Source of the DNA: Aspidiotus rigidus
Lineage: Eukaryota; Arthropoda; Insecta; Hemiptera; Diaspididae
Assembly (NCBI GenBank): GCA_035079385.1
Contig: JAVHKY010000003.1
Coordinates: 13,557,501 to 13,621,500 of the forward strand
DNA length: 64,000 bases
Direction: 5' to 3'
Made by a program: the position numbers and the translations under genes. Positions 18,411 through 29,443 of this stretch are shown piece by piece (position 1 is the first letter of the stretch; each line of letters begins with the position of its first letter). Below the pieces are notes generated by a model, which had not been told where the DNA came from, did no database searches, and worked only from the letters and a program-made list of their open reading frames with translations.

Positions 18411-21085
18411 AAATTCTCCAGTCGCTGGAACGTTCTGGAAATGAAAAAAATTAGAGAAAATCCACTTTTTCGCCCTGGAGGACCGTGAGTTTTGATATTT
18501 CATTCATCAATTCGTTCAATTCCTAAGTAAACATGTACGCCAAGTTTGAAAAAAATAGTCAAAAAAGTCTCCAGCCGCTCTAATGGTCTGGAAATGATAA
18601 TATATCGAGGAAATCCACTTTTTCAACCTGGAGAATGTGAGTTTCGGTATTTCATTCCACGATTCGTTCAATTCTTATGTAAACATGTCCGCTGAGTTTG
18701 AAAAAAACAGTAACAAAATTCTCCAGTTCCTGGGATGCCCTAGAAATAGTAAAAACTCCAGGTAATCCACTTCTCCAACATGGAAAACCGTGATTTTTCA
18801 TATTCTGTTGATCAACAAGGTCAATTCATATGTAAATACATCCGCCGAAATGGGAAAAAAAAGTCAATAAATTCTCCAGTCGCTGGAACGATCTAGAAAT
18901 AGTACCAATTCCAGAAAATCAACTTTTTCAACATGGAGAGCCCTGATTTTTGGTATGTTGTTTATCAAAAAGGTCAAATCTTATGTTAATACCTCCGCCG
19001 AGTTTGAAAAAAATAGTCCAGAAATTCTTCAGTCGCTGGAATAGTCTGAAAATGAAAAATTGAAAATATCTGCTATTTGAACTTGGAGAATCGTGATTTT
19101 TATATTCTATTTATCAATAAGGTCAATTTTTGAGTAAATACATCTCTATTTCGAAAAAAATATTCAATAAATTCTCCAGACGCTCATTGGTATGGTCGAT
19201 TCTTCTAAGAACACTTACGCCGAGTTTTAAAAAAATTGAAAAAAATTCTCCAGTCGTTGGGACGCTCTGAAAATATTAAAGAATCAAAGATACACACCCG
19301 CCACAATGATTCATGTGTTACTTTGCCCCCCTCGAGTCGCAGCGGTACAAATTGTGTTACTGATAGCCGTGCACTCGCATGATGTGGAGGATTCCTTTTC
19401 CGAGACACAAGAAGACAATCATCTCCTTTGTATTGTCATGCTCAGGAATTCCAATATTTGAAGCATTGTCACCTCAACTCGAGAGGAGATTCCTGCACTT
19501 CATGGAAGTGCACGGCTCCCAGTAACACAGTTTGTACCTCTACGACTTCAGGGGAACAAAAATAAACATTCAACACTTTAAAGTAAAGGAAATGAATCTT
19601 AGGGGTGTGTATCGGTTTTTTACTATTTCCAGAGCGTCCTAGCGCCTGGAGAATTTATTGACTATTTTTCTCCAACTTGTATGACTTATTAACATAAGAT
19701 TTGACCTAATTGATGAAGAACATACCAAAAATCAGGGCTCTCCATGTTGAAAAAGTGGATTTTCTGAACTTGGTATTTCTAGACCGTTCCGGCAACTGGA
19801 GAATTTATTGACCAACTCGGCGGATGTATTTACATAAGAATTGACCTTGTTGATCAATAGAATATGGAAAATCACGGTTTTCCATGTTGGAAAAGTGCGG
19901 ATTATCTGGAGTTTTTACTATTTCCAGGGCATCCCAGAAACTGGAGAATTTTTTGACTATTTTTTTCAAACTCAGCGGACATGTTTACATAAGAATTGAA
20001 CGAATTGTGGAATGAAATACCAAAACTCACGATTCTCCAGGGTGAAAAAGTTGATTTCCCTGATTTATTGTCATTTCCAGACCATTACAGCGGCTGGAGA
20101 ATTTTTTGACTATTTTTTTCAAACTTTGCGTACATGTTTACTTAGGAATTGAACGAATTGATGAATGAAATACCAAAACTCACGATTCTCCAGGGTGAAA
20201 AAGTGGTTTTTCTCTAATTTTTGTCATTTCCAGAACGTTCCAGCGACTGGAGAATTTTTTGAACATTTTTTTCAAACTCGGCGAACATGTTTACGTGAGA
20301 ACTGACCTATTTGATGAATGAAATACCAAAACTCACGGTCCTTCAGGGTGAAAAAGTGGATTTTCTCACTTCTGTTCTATTTTTAGACTGTTCCAGCGAC
20401 TGGAGAATTTTTCAACTATTTTTCTCAATCTAACGTACTCCACCTAATCGGTGGACGTGTTCTCATAAGAATTAACCAAATCGATAAACGAAATACTAAA
20501 AATATATTTCTGGTCTATCAACATTCCCATTTCATCTCATGGAGGAGTGCGTATTTTTCATCTCGAACATTGACCATTGATTTCTCGCGGTCTATTGCGG
20601 TAGTAGTCATAGTTCACCCCGCTATTCATGGAAAAATCACGGAAATTCATTAAATATTGATTTTTTTGGGAATGTTGCACCTCACCGAGGACTATGGTAC
20701 TCATATATGTTGTAGTAGAGGGTATGGCGCTTCAAATGAATGATTTTCCCCAGGTACCTTCCCCCCGATTGTTTTTTATTCGAGTTTGACGTTTTGTTAT
20801 AGCTAGAAACCAGGGATAATATGAATGGTTTTTTTTGAAAAAATACCGTGGATGAACGTTCACGTATACCAAAATGTCCTCAAGTTTCATGGCTGTGCGA
20901 TCATTATTGGCTGAGATATAGCCATTTGGATTTTAGGCCTAAAAATCACTCTGCAGCCCATGTGGGTGAGCGGATGGGTCCAATTTTTTGGATTTCGAGT
21001 TTTCCCATAGGGGACAACATTTTGACAGACATTTGAAACATTTTCCGACCAAGGCCATCCCCCCCCCTACCCGGCTAGAGCCTTT

Positions 21086-23660
21086 CTAGTCAATAAATCC
21101 CGAAATCCCTTTCCTTTAAGTTCGACCATTTCTTCGACCGTCGTCCCAAAAATCACGTCAAATTCTACCTTGAACACTCACTAAATCTGAAATTCACATT
21201 TTACTCCTTACCTCTAAGAATTCCAGACAAGATTATTGAAATTTCGTATCCAAACCCCAAATTTTGAAAATCCGGCCGTGATGAAATACAAAAAGAGTTT
21301 TTAAATAGCAGCTTGGGAGAATTCGATTTTCTAGCAAAATATAAATAGATAGAGATACACTATGTGATTATACATCACTTTTAGTTCATTCACATAGATA
21401 GCTATGTGATCGATTTTGAGCAGAATAACGCGCTTCTCTCATTTAGGTTGACAGAATAAGTTTGTTTCGTACATCGTGAAATTATACTTCTCGAATTCTC
21501 AAAAAGTTCTAAGCCCAACATTCAAAACTAATGGAATACTATATTTTTTGAATCAAACCACACATTGTTTTGCGGTTTTCCAAGCAATACATTTCAAAAT
21601 TTATTCCTTTTTTCTCGTGTGCATCAGATATTATATTTTCTGCCTCTTCCATGTTTCTATGTCACAGTAAAAGCTAAGTCGACCGTTTGTAAAATTGAGT
21701 AAAAGAAGATGATATCAGGTCTGCACGTCGCGAATTTCTTACAGACTATACGTGACCGTAATACCTAAAAGTTGCTGTTTAAAAATATTACTTACATCAT
21801 TCCAAAGTATTAGAGTCTTGTACACTATCCATTCTCAAATATTATACTGCACCGAGGAGACTGACCAAAAAAGACGATAGTATCCCCATCGTGCAGAATT
21901 GACGAAGTTTTTATTAATGTAGCCGTGACTCTTTCATTACAAATACAATGTATCCTAGCTTTCTTAATGACTGAAAGTAGTGCACCGACTGCTATTCGGA
22001 CCGGACAGCGCTAGCGTCGCAGTGCATTTTCACCGAGTGGGGAGGAATTGAAAACGGGAGCTAAGCTAAGGTGGTATATGGGGAAAAAATGAAAAAATCA
22101 AAATAACACTTGAATGAAGCAGATTTGGCTTCCGGACATCCCGTAAAAGATGTTCAAAAATTAAAATTCTACAAATTAGATGAGATGACAAAATCTTCAA
22201 TTCCGATTCATTCAAGAATTATCCCAAGTTTTTCATTTTTCTCTCATGTGTATACCGCTATAGTTAAGCTCCCGTTTTCAATTTCGGCAAAAATATCATT
22301 TTAGGTAAACGAACAACGCGCGTAATTAGCGATTCTAACGGATGACCGGCTCAAATTAGAATCGAATTATAATAATTTTTACTGACTTTTAAGCGCAAAG
22401 TTGTGAGGATTTTTATTTGATGCGGTTCGGATTCTTCAGTCTTCAAGAAATCTCTTTGGACGCAATTTCTGAGTTTTGTACAATCTCGCTTACATCCAAC
22501 TTTACTCGGGTACATTTTTCAAAGTTGTATATTTGTGCTGAAATTGAATTCGATTAAAGTTGCATAAATCTAGCGGAGCGATGTATCGGAAGCAGGGTAA
22601 ATGCATGTTATTGGCTGCCTCTCACGATGTAGGTAAATGCTGTATTCAAATAGTTGCATCTTATGCAAGACAACACAACGATCAGGACTGAAGACGTCAT
22701 CAACATTAACGCGCCGAGATTGCTATAATAAAAATGGACTAATTCCGAAGGAGTAACATTTTGCGAAAAAGTTACGGAATCATTGTTCATGATACACTGG
22801 AATATTAGTTATGTACGTCAAATCAACTATACATGAACAAGCATTATGCAAAATAGGTAGCCTATATTCAAGAAAAGTCCGCCTTACATTCTCATTCGCC
22901 ATTTTCTCCATAGACGCCGCCATTTATAAAGTACATTATTTCATTTCCGCATTGATTGCGGTTCGTTATACAAAAGTTACGATTAAACTTTCATATGATG
23001 TGGTATCTTTCGAGGAATAAATGAATTTCGAACGATAAAATCCAACTTCGCAGACAAAATTGTAATGAATCCATAATAAATGCACCACAAATAAGGATAA
23101 CTACGTATAACGGAGTACCAGCAGTGGTTTACAGTACAGAGAAACGTATAGTCATGCCTTCATTGGAGAACAAGCTCCGTCTCGTAGAGTGAGTAGAAAC
23201 CAAATGAAAAATTTTCTCAATTTTTTCCTCAAACCATCGTAGAATAACCACACGTACATCCTCCCCGTCAGCCTAAAGCCAATAAGCAAGAGTGACATAC
23301 ATGATGATTTCTTAATACTTAGGTACAAGAAACGTGCAGGTTCCAAAAAGAGCCAAAGGCATGAATCACTTAACTTTAACTTTTATTTTGTCGTAGGGTA
23401 TACTATCTGATCACTACGACCAACTTCTCCACCAAAAGTTTCCCCTATCTCAGATCTTTGTCGCTCCAGAGTGATCATCATAATTTCGCTGTGAAATTTT
23501 CTACAGAAACGTATGTTCCAGTATAATATAATGATATTTATGTCTGTAGATGTTATCAAGACTATATCTCCCAAAAATTTTTCAGAATTTCCCCGCCAAA
23601 TTAATTCCTGTTTATGATAATCCTAGAGACGGCCATGTTGTATTAGTGTACTTTTGTAGT
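21086..23660. other. Unrecognised AT-rich DNA
   Basis: No repeat shared with other parts of the window was seen. A candidate small exon is listed separately at 22608-22799. Confidence 0.35.
22608..22799 (-). CDS. Candidate last exon of an unidentified membrane protein
   Basis: A TTCCAG acceptor lies just upstream (about 22800-22805 on the plus strand, reverse-complemented). The following frame is open to the stop at 22608 and contains a single strong hydrophobic stretch, LGALMLMTSSVLIVVLSCI, followed by basic and polar residues. The ATG at 22788-22790 is also possible as a start (60 aa). No partner exon was found and the family is not recognised. Chance cannot be excluded at this length. Confidence 0.2.
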   Translation of the reverse strand, partial: QCIMNNDSVTFSQNVTPSELVHFYYSNLGALMLMTSSVLIVVLSCIRCNYLNTAFTYIVRGSQ

Positions 23661-23670
23661 TGGTCAATAG

Positions 23671-23859
23671 CAAGGCTGGGAACCGAAATAGGAACCGGAT
23701 CCGAACCTTTATTTTTCATCTTCAAGATCCGGAACCGAAAAGAACCGAATTTTTTTTGTCACCAAGATCCGGAACCCAAAAGAAACGCATCTTTCTTTTT
23801 CTCCAGGATCCGGAACCGGAAAGAACTGCATCAAATAATCATTAGGGTTCTCAGCCCTG
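23671..23859. mobile_element. Short hAT-like MITE with 8-bp TSD GTCAATAG
   Basis: 189 bp between GTCAATAG at 23663-23670 and GTCAATAG at 23860-23867. Ends CAAGGCTGGGAACCG and (reverse-complemented) CAGGGCTGAGAACC. The interior is made of CCGGAACCGAAAAGAACCG-type units. Same termini and internal units as the element at 24875-25516, so the same family. The 8-bp duplication and CAGGG start fit hAT elements. Non-coding. Confidence 0.85.
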
Positions 23860-23893
23860 GTCAATAGCGTCAGCGACAGGTCTCACAAACGCA

Positions 23894-24706
23894 AACAGGG
23901 CTGCTTACCTAAGCCGAAGCCATTAGCCGTTAGCCGAGTAATTTTAATCCAAAATTAGCAAGCCGTTAGCTAGCTAATGAAATCACATTAGCCATCAGCT
24001 TAGCCGTTAGCCATTTGGATTGAAATTGCTAACGATTAATATTTTCTCTTCACCACACGGTCCATACCTTACCCTTTCACATTGAAGTGACCTTCTCCCC
24101 TACTTTCAGCCGTTAGCTCTTAGCTCTTAGCCGTTGGTCATTTTATTTTGGCCCAAAATTAGCTCGCTATTAGCTCGCCAATGAGACTTAATTAGCCATT
24201 AGCTGATAGCCAAAGTCAATCAATTTGAAGGATTAGCTTTTAGTCAAGTTTTCAGCCCTGAACATAACACAGAACGTGCAAGTAGTTCGAGAGAGTCCTC
24301 AGAAAATATCAACTTTTATGAAAAATTGAAGTGAATGAAATTGTAGGCTTCTAGCTCTTAAAATAATTGTATTAGCTAAAGTCAACCCTTTAAATTGATT
24401 GGCTTTGGCTATTAGCAAACGGCTAACTCAGTCTCATTGGCTAGCTAACAGCTGGCTAATTTTGGACCAAAACAGAATGGCTAACGGCTAAGAGCTAAAA
24501 GCTAACGGCTGAAAGTAGGGGAGGGGTCACTCCAATGTGGAGTGGGTGTGACTAAGAGAAAATATTAGTCGTTGGCAATTTCAATTTGAATGGCTGATGG
24601 CTAAGCTATTGGCTAACGTAATTTCATTAGCTAGCTAAAGGCTAGCTAATTTTGGAAGAAAATTACTCGGCTAACGGCTAATAGCTTCGGCTGACGTAAG
24701 CGGCCC
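23894..24706. mobile_element. TTAGCC-rich palindromic MITE-like element
   Basis: Left end CAGGGCTGCTTACCTAAGCC, right end GGCTGACGTAAGCGGCCCTG: inverted. The interior is two imperfectly inverted halves full of TAGCCGTTAGCC and GGCTAACGGCTAA, with mirrored landmarks such as CTACTTTCAGCCGTTAGCTC (about 24102) and its complement (about 24490-24520). An internal CAGCCCTG at about 24253-24260 suggests a nested or composite structure. No matching 8-bp duplication was found, so the exact ends are uncertain. Confidence 0.6.
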
Positions 24707-24874
24707 TGATTTTAACAGAGTCGGCTGACGAACGCGCGCCGACCCTAAAAAGGAAGTACAATGATAGGCACCCACTCTTCATCCAGGAGAGAAACCCAGT
24801 CATATCAGCCCTTGTATTCTTTGTCCTCCGTGTTAATCGGTTCAATATTTTCATAATCAAAGCCTGGTCAGGAC

Positions 24875-25516
24875 CAGGGCTGAGAACCGGAACCAAATAC
24901 CGCTTCAGGAAGCGCTTCTCCTCCCGTATTTCTAGGATTCTGGAACCGGAACCGAAAGGAACCGGATCTCTTTATCGGGTTCTAGAACCGGAACCAAAAG
25001 GAACTGGATCTTACTATTGGGGTCTGGAATCGGAACCAGAAGGTACCGAATCTCGCTATGGGGTTCTGGAAGCAGAACCGAAAGGAACCAGATTTCGCTA
25101 TTGGGTTCTGGGACCGGAACCAAAAGGAACCGGATCCCACAATTTATCCCCCAAGAACCTTTATAACGTGAACTGCTGAGAAAAAAAACGTGCCGGTGAT
25201 TTGGGCACACATTCCCACCAATAATGGCGCCCACCAATGCCTTATACCTAGAGACGTTTAGATTTTTGGTGAGTGGGAGTTGAACTATTGGACCTTCAAC
25301 CTTGGACGTCCCAAGTATTCAAATTCGATGTAAATAGTTATAATGGCCCAAAGAAATGATCTACAAATTATGCTCATAATTGATGAAGGTGAGAAATCTT
25401 GAGTATTGATTCAATGTGAAAATATTCGGAACTGAAAGGAACCGGATCCCACAATTCAATTCAAGAACCTTCATAACCGGAACCGTTAAAAAAGAAAATA
25501 AGTGTTCTCAGCCCTG
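24875..25516. mobile_element. hAT-like MITE with perfect 8-bp TSD GTCAGGAC
   Basis: 642 bp. Starts CAGGGCTGAGAACCGG and ends with the inverse GTTCTCAGCCCTG. GTCAGGAC is duplicated at 24867-24874 and 25517-25524. The interior has repeated GGAACCGAAAGGAACCGGAT-like units, denser at the left, and a non-repetitive middle (about 25190-25425). No transposase. Longer sibling of 23671-23859. Confidence 0.88.
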
Positions 25517-25580
25517 GTCAGGACATGACAGAGTGATTCAAAATGGAATTTTCTTTTATTAACGAGCTCTTATTAGTAGC

Positions 25581-26101
25581 TTGTCATCAGGGCTATCTAT
25601 TGTCGAGTTTAAATGCGGGAAATCGTTGGAGAGCCCTAAGGAAAAAGATTCATTCATTACAACAATGGCTAGATATTATGGACTTTCTTTTTTTCCCAGG
25701 GATAATAAAGTTTCTGAAGTCATTCTCACAAAACAGAAAGATATAGATGTGCATACATATGCATCTATAAGGACCAAAATTCCGATATTAATCCATCATA
25801 ATATAAGAATATTTTTGACTCCTTAATAAATCTTCGGAATGTTCTTAAACAGAATGAAACCGAAATTAACATTTCAACTATTCAAGACCAACACGATCGC
25901 ATTCAGCCTGAAACATTCAAAGAAATGTTCGCCTATATTTTCCAAGCTTCCAATATTGAAGTAAATATACACGAAAATACCAAGAAAGAAATTTCGGATG
26001 AAGAAAAACTGAAAGTTTTACAAGATAACCACAGAATATTTAGCCTATTAAGTTTCTTACCTAAAAATGAGTCCAGTTCAATATTAATCGAGCTAGACTA
26101 G
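25581..26101 (+). pseudogene. ORF pair in copy 1 of the CCCGG family, unidentified
   Basis: Frame 25581-25826 reads MSSGLSIVEFKCGKSLESPK, then RYYGLSFFPRDNKVSEVILT. A frameshift near 25800 leads into 25802-26101 (99 codons, TAG stop): YKNIFDSLINLRNVLKQNET, PETFKEMFAYIFQASNIEV, EEKLKVLQDNHRIFSLLS and SSSILIELD. The last 20 or so codons are conserved in copies 2 and 3. Composition and length argue for real coding origin. Weak resemblance either to the region before the integrase of Gypsy-type pol or, for VEFKCG, to YqaJ-type nucleases; neither is firm. Confidence 0.4.
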
Positions 26102-26499
26102 AAACTGCCCATCGTTTCCCTTTTTGGCTTCTAGTTTGCAGCCTGAAATCTTTTTTCGTGTTCCTCTCTCTTAGCTCAGCTGTAAGGTAAACTTAGTTTA
26201 ATGTCATCTTATGCGTAAGTTGACTCTTTTTCTCCAAAGCGTTTAGAGTCTCTTCTAAAAATATTATGATCACATTCAACAGAGGTTAAACTTCCTGATT
26301 CCAATTCTTTATCATTTTCAAGTTTCACAGAAAATTCAAGACGCTCATTATCGCTTACCGTCAACTTTCTTGCGGTCCTCTGAACCCCATAATGAACTTT
26401 GTTTAGTTAAAAATTCATGATTTCTATCTTCAATATGTTCCTCATGCCACGCGCCATAAAGAATTAAATAGTCATACTCGTAGAACGACCAAGAATTTA

Positions 26500-26860
26500 G
26501 TACACCCTAACTGACTTCTTCCTTTTCCCAGGGCCGTCCACTCCACTCTCATGCCAATACTGCCAAGCTGAGGAGTTATATGTCTCCCATTTCTTCACTT
26601 TTCCGTACTTCCTAAACCTCAAGAAACCATTCTCTGTCCCCTCTCAAGTCTCCTTTGTTCTCTTCAAAAACCAGAATCCATTACTGACGCTCTTGACTTC
26701 CTCCGGTCCTTATACTGTTACAAATTCATCCAATCCCAATATTTTTTCCCAAAGTAAAAGCTAACGACCCCTTGTGTATAGTAAAATAGCTCGTTGAAAA
26801 AATAAAAACTAAAAGAAAGAAAGAAAACGAAAGAAAAAAAGAAAAGAAGAAAACTTCAGG
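26500..26860 (+). pseudogene. LINE 3' end (ORF2 C-terminus plus A-rich tail) inside copy 1
   Basis: The plus-strand frame reads STPLSCQYCQAEELYVSHFF, LNLKKPFSVPSQVSFVLFKN and NPLLTLLTSS, with a CX2C then H motif as at the end of many LINE ORF2s. Then comes an A-rich, GAAA-containing tail at about 26790-26860. The same piece, reverse-complemented, is in copy 2 (about 52795-53150) and copy 3 (about 60590-60950), so it entered the element before the copies separated. Confidence 0.55.
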
Positions 26861-28487
26861 AATATTTAGAATCAAAATTGTTTTCACTTTTTCATTCAAA
26901 ATTAGTTAATTCTTTTCATGCCCTAGCTTAAAATATGTACATGCATTTTAGGCCTTCAAGAAAAACTTGGAAAACTTTTCTGGACATTTTTTCATCCATC
27001 AACTCATTTTTAAATAACTATTGTTTGCCTTATACTTCAACATTTATTAAAGTTTGAAATCCCTAAATTCATAACAGTTTGATTGTCTAGTTTGAGAGCT
27101 ATGGTTATTATTATAATTAGAGTCAGGGTTTCTCGGAAATAGTCAAAACCTTTTTCTAAGGGTAGAAAGCTTGGAAATCAGATAGAAATTCAGTCTTTCT
27201 TTTCAAAAAGCTCAACAGATTATTCGGGTCTTAGAATTTTTTTTGAGTTGCCCACCATGTACAGAGCCAATTCAAACTTATATCAAACATTACAGATGGA
27301 AGTATATTTTGTATTTACGCGGAAAATTTGACAATCATGTAAAAGGAATATATTTTGCCAAAATTGGGGCTTGAAGCAGAATGAGGCCGAAAATGACCAG
27401 TTTGTTATAATATCTCGTCCAAAATTATAAAATCTTGAACAAACTTTGCTGAATTTTGCTGAAAATAAGCAAAATTCAGCAATTTTGGTAAAAATTGAAT
27501 AGTATTTTTCCATAAGCACGTTTAGTCCAAAATTGAAAATTAAAAATTATGATTAAAAAATTTGCTATGGTTTTTTATTGATGAGTTTGATTCCCAAAAT
27601 TTGTTTATTTTGGTGAAAAATCACGTAATTTTAATAGAAATTCAATAATTCTAGTTGTGAGTTTGTAAAAACACTAAAAAAGCGTATTTTTCATTTTTTT
27701 TTTTTTCAATGCCAAATAATGCCAAAAATGTGACATTAAATTGCTAAAACTCCTCATTTCTAGCGTTGGAAATAAGAGCTCTGATTAAAATTTTATTGAA
27801 AAATTGTTAATTGTGTTATACGAATTTGTACAATTTTTCAATAATATTATTGAAAAACAAAAAAATTATTATCACCAAATCTGTATTTTTATTCTGAAAA
27901 ATCATTCAAATTTCTTTTTAAATAATTATGGTTTGGTCATCAATTTGAAACGAAAAAAATTATAATCTATATTTTTATGAAATGATTTGAATTCAATCTA
28001 CACCAAAATTGCCTACAATCAATGTTCGGTAAGTTGGCGTCCTCCTCTAATCCACGGAATCAGGTAAATAATTTCATTATGTTTCTGTCATAATTGTGTC
28101 GTAATCCTGTAACATTCATGTTGTAAATCTGTCATTATCTTGTAGAAATTGTGTCACAACTTCAACAGATTTCTGATACAATACTAAAGTGAAAACGACA
28201 TTACATTTTTTTTTTTTCCTCACATTTCTGTTTTTACCTGACGTTTCTATTCTGTGACCATTCTGCTTTAATTCTGACACAATGATGACAACAAAATATT
28301 TTGAGTATGACAACAGACTAATGGCAGTACTTTTAAAATCTGCCAGAATTCTACCACAACTCTGTCATAATGATGTTGTCTGTCTGACATGATTCTGTCA
28401 CAATTCTGTCATTTTTGAAAGTGACAGAGAATAAAGTGAGTCTCATTCTGTAAGAATTCTGTTATCTGTCAGATTCCGTCAACCGGG

Positions 28488-28698
28488 ATGTGCCTCTGCT
28501 CTCCTCATACAACCCATCCGGGACAGTGTACCAAAAAACTGTCATATACATTCGCTATACAGACCTCCAGATTTTCCACAAACTTCCATTTTTCATCGTA
28601 TCTTCTTTTATACATTATTTCCGTGTAAAAAAAAAAAAAAAAAACTTTCTCTTCATTTTTACTATTTTTTTTTTTTATTTATTTATAGGGGGGAAGTG
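28488..28698 (+). other. Internal end of an LTR retrotransposon with polypurine tract
   Basis: Non-coding, T-rich sequence that ends in ATAGGGGGGAAG (about 28685-28696) immediately before the LTR terminus TGTTA at 28699. A purine tract directly abutting a TG start is the plus-strand priming site of LTR elements. The rest of the internal region has been lost or replaced by the CCCGG-family copy. Confidence 0.55.
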
Positions 28699-29443
28699 TG
28701 TTATACCCCGGACTTTCATACTTATTATATTACACTACTGAACAGCTATACTGTTACAAAGATTCTATTACGGGATACTTGGAAACTTTTTAACGCTGAA
28801 CACGAATCCGTTGTCCGTTTTTTGTTAGCACGTCACAATTTTTAGTAATCACGATTAAAGTTCTTGTTTACTTACCGCGCGTCGTCGTAAAACACGTCGA
28901 CGATAGCAGCGTCGCTATCGACAACATTTGTTACGTTCCGCGACAGCGCGCGGCAAGTAGACGAGAATAATTATTTGTTATGATTACGTGAATATTTATT
29001 GTGATTACTAAAAATTGTGACGTGTTGGCAAAAAACGGACAACAGATTCGTGTTCAGCGTTGAAAAGTATCTAAGCTGTTCAGTAGTGTTATCTATACAT
29101 TCTTATTGTATACTTGTACTTTCTACCTAATACTTTACACCTATAATATTATAATTTCATTGTATGTGTACTTACTTATTCACTGATACTTTATACCCAT
29201 ATTATATTTTCATTGCATTTGCACTTTATATTTAATTATCGTCTATGTTGACTTTAATCCTTGGACTAAGGTACATTTTAATATATCACTATACTTAATT
29301 ACCTATAAACATTAACCTGTATCATAAAATTTAGTATATAAGCCCTTAAGGTACCCACATTTGAGTCAGTCAGTTCTGTTCATTTCGCAATTAATACAGT
29401 TCCAATCACAATATCGCGTACTTTTCTGAATGGTGTCTTAACA
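28699..29443 (+). repeat. 3' LTR, interrupted by a MITE
   Basis: Starts TGTTATACCCC and ends GTGTCTTAACA: a 5-bp inverted TGTTA/TAACA. A polypurine tract lies directly upstream. A TATA-like TAGTATATAAGCCC at about 29331-29344 precedes a CAGTCAGTTCTG stretch that fits a start site. Length without the MITE is about 386 bp. No 5' LTR is in the window, so the element is truncated. Family (Gypsy or BEL) undecided. Confidence 0.55.
28733..29088. mobile_element. CACTACTGAACAGC MITE with TTA duplication, inside the LTR
   Basis: 356 bp. TTA at 28730-28732 and 29089-29091. Left CACTACTGAACAGCTATACT, right inverse of CACTACTGAACAGCTTAGAT. Inverted similarity extends about 150 bp (CGCTGAACACGAATCCGTTG on the left; ACAGATTCGTGTTCAGCGTT on the right). 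The centre is a CpG-rich hairpin with CGACGATAGCAGCGTCGCTA. Start CACTA plus a 3-bp duplication fits the CACTA/EnSpm group. Confidence 0.8.

Larger units (their letters stand above)
15666..21085. mobile_element. Giant palindrome: two foldback-like elements head to head
   Basis: The outer ends are inverted copies: AAAGGCTCTAGCCGGGTAG at 15667-15685 and its complement ending at about 21084. The match continues inward through GGAAAATGTTTCAAATGTCT, TGGACCCATCCGCTCACCCA and GATTTTTAGGCCTAAAATCC. Inside are two cores (about 17455-17800 and 19265-19620) that are reverse complements of each other. Each core is bordered by tandem units in opposite orientation, so each half is itself a hairpin. The halves meet at about 18163, where the right arm of the left element is cut short. 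No transposase ORF. No clear target duplication found. The architecture resembles foldback (FB) transposons, in which long inverted repeats contain tandem units. Confidence 0.8.
25525..28487 (-). mobile_element. CCCGG-family TIR element, copy 1 (longest, inverted relative to copies 2 and 3)
   Basis: The right boundary ends ATTCCGTCAACCGGG at 28487, the terminus that begins copies 2 and 3 (CCCGGTTGACGGAATCTG). From 28487 down to about 26040 it is collinear with 51176 to about 53620 and 58963 to about 61405. Beyond that it diverges: copies 2 and 3 go straight into their other terminus, while copy 1 continues with an open coding segment (25581-26101). The opposite terminus is not present, so copy 1 is truncated on that side. 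Superfamily not assigned. Confidence 0.7.

Noticed and set aside
16043..18503. Frames of 60-134 codons in the foldback arms (e.g. 16043-16447 and 18168-18503)
   Set aside because: Repeated because the DNA is repeated. They break in sibling units and show no coding constraint.
25581..25700. YqaJ-like nuclease (VEFKCG motif) in CCCGG copy 1
   Set aside because: One short motif only. The other catalytic residues could not be located, so no function is assigned.
25802..26101. Gypsy-type pol segment before the integrase
   Set aside because: The EEKLKVLQDNH stretch resembles that region, but the expected GGH.G zinc-binding continuation is absent.
28116..28313. Minus-strand frame repeated at 51350-51553
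   Set aside because: Made of the GACAGAAT terminal repeats and an A run; not a protein.
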